This document shows positions 5,869 through 6,385 of a stretch of DNA of 6,385 bases, one piece after another (position 1 is the first letter of the stretch; every line of letters starts with the position of its first letter). The stretch is taken from assembly GCA_031271475.1 (NCBI GenBank), contig JAISVP010000201.1, positions 1 through 6,385 on the forward strand, written 5' to 3'. Source of the DNA: Oscillospiraceae bacterium. GTDB taxonomy: Bacteria; Bacillota; Clostridia; Oscillospirales; Ruminococcaceae. The notes under the pieces are model-generated. The model was not told where the DNA came from. It worked only from the letters and a program-made list of their open reading frames with translations, and searched no databases. The translations under genes and the position numbers were made by a program.

Positions 5869-6385
5869 ATGAAACAGTTAGGACTGTTATTGCGCAACTT
5901 CGTTGCCGTATTTGTAATAGTAATAGTTACAATGCTGATTATACCGTTGCCGACAGCGGTATTGGACTTTATGTTCACATTCCAGATAGCGGCAAGTCTT
6001 ATTATTCTGCTGATTACGATGTATATAAAAGACAGTTTGGAGTTTTCTGTCTTCCCCACTTTGCTCCTGATAACAACCATGCTTAGGCTCGCATTAACTA
6101 TTTCATCCACACGTTCAATCCTTTCCACAGGCGGATATGCAGGGGAAATTGTGGCGACATTCGGAAGATTCGTTATAAGAGGCAATATAGTTGTCGGATT
6201 GGTAGTATTCCTGATCTTGGTGCTGGTTCAGTTTTTGGTTATTACAAAAGGTTCGGAGCGTGTTGCCGAAGTTTCCGCAAGGTTTACTTTGGATGCAATG
6301 CCCGGTAAGCAGATGGCAATAGATGCTGATTTAAGTTCCGGATTGATAGATGAACAGCAAGCAAGAGAAAGACGTGAGAAAATTC
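5869..6385 (+). CDS. flhA: Flagellar export-gate protein FlhA (N-terminal part, cut by the window end)
   Basis: FlhA forms the nonameric export gate: an N-terminal membrane domain and a C-terminal cytoplasmic domain that docks substrates and chaperones. Only 172 codons are in the window, less than a third of a usual FlhA. They hold the start of the membrane domain: helices at about 11-30, 34-53, 60-80 and 106-125, with SVFPTLLLITTMLRLAL (60-76) and STRSIL (80-85). GNIVVGLVVFLILVLVQF, VITKG and the signature RFTLDAMPGKQMAID (138-152) follow; the last belongs to the conserved FHIPEP-family region. The frame is open to the window edge with no defects. AAGAAGG (5856-5862) is six bases upstream of the ATG. 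The cytoplasmic domain cannot be judged. Confidence 0.96.
   Translation, partial: MKQLGLLLRNFVAVFVIVIVTMLIIPLPTAVLDFMFTFQIAASLIILLITMYIKDSLEFSVFPTLLLITTMLRLALTISSTRSILSTGGYAGEIVATFGRFVIRGNIVVGLVVFLILVLVQFLVITKGSERVAEVSARFTLDAMPGKQMAIDADLSSGLIDEQQARERREKI

Noticed and set aside
5628..6185. 185-codon open frame on the - strand across flhB and flhA
   Set aside because: Antisense to two strongly conserved genes, no family similarity in its translation; a shadow of their codon bias.

Overview
The window is one co-oriented block of flagellar genes, all on the + strand: a MotB-type stator gene, a FliY-type motor-switch gene, then the export-gate genes fliO, fliP, fliQ, fliR and flhB, and the first 172 codons of flhA, which runs off the 3' edge. 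The sequence is moderately AT-rich, Shine-Dalgarno sites are of the AAGGAGG type, and the switch protein is FliY-type (CheC-like domain plus FliN domain). This points to a motile member of the Firmicutes, most likely Clostridia. The order from fliY to flhA matches the large flagellar/chemotaxis operon of Bacillus and Clostridia, and I see no convincing internal terminator or promoter.

Layout: 1-26 holds the ribosome binding site (RBS) of the first gene. motB is at 27-869 and fliY at 890-2065, with 20 bases between them. A 267-base gap (2066-2332) carries no supported gene; its first ~135 bases are GC-rich and can be drawn as a nested multi-branched RNA fold. fliO (2333-2758) and fliP (2742-3599) overlap by 17 bases. 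fliQ (3646-3909) and fliR (3928-4707) follow closely. An 89-base gap with a perfect 7-bp hairpin precedes flhB (4797-5867), and flhA starts at 5869, one base after the flhB stop.

The products form connected parts of the motor. MotB anchors the torque-generating stator to peptidoglycan. FliY contributes to the cytoplasmic C-ring that sets rotation direction. FliP/FliQ/FliR form the export channel, assembled with help from FliO. FlhB switches substrate specificity after self-cleavage at NPTH, and FlhA is the large export-gate protein.

Three points deserve attention. First, fliY has an in-frame ATG at 1646 behind a strong, well-spaced Shine-Dalgarno (GAGGTGA), exactly in the linker between its two domains; it would yield a 139-residue stand-alone FliN-like protein. 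Second, a compositionally distinct, potentially structured element sits between fliY and fliO, where related operons usually carry cheY. Third, the usual fliL and fliM are missing between motB and fliY. The first two are candidate undescribed features but rest on sequence reading alone. No clearly novel system is present; the rest is a conventional flagellar operon.
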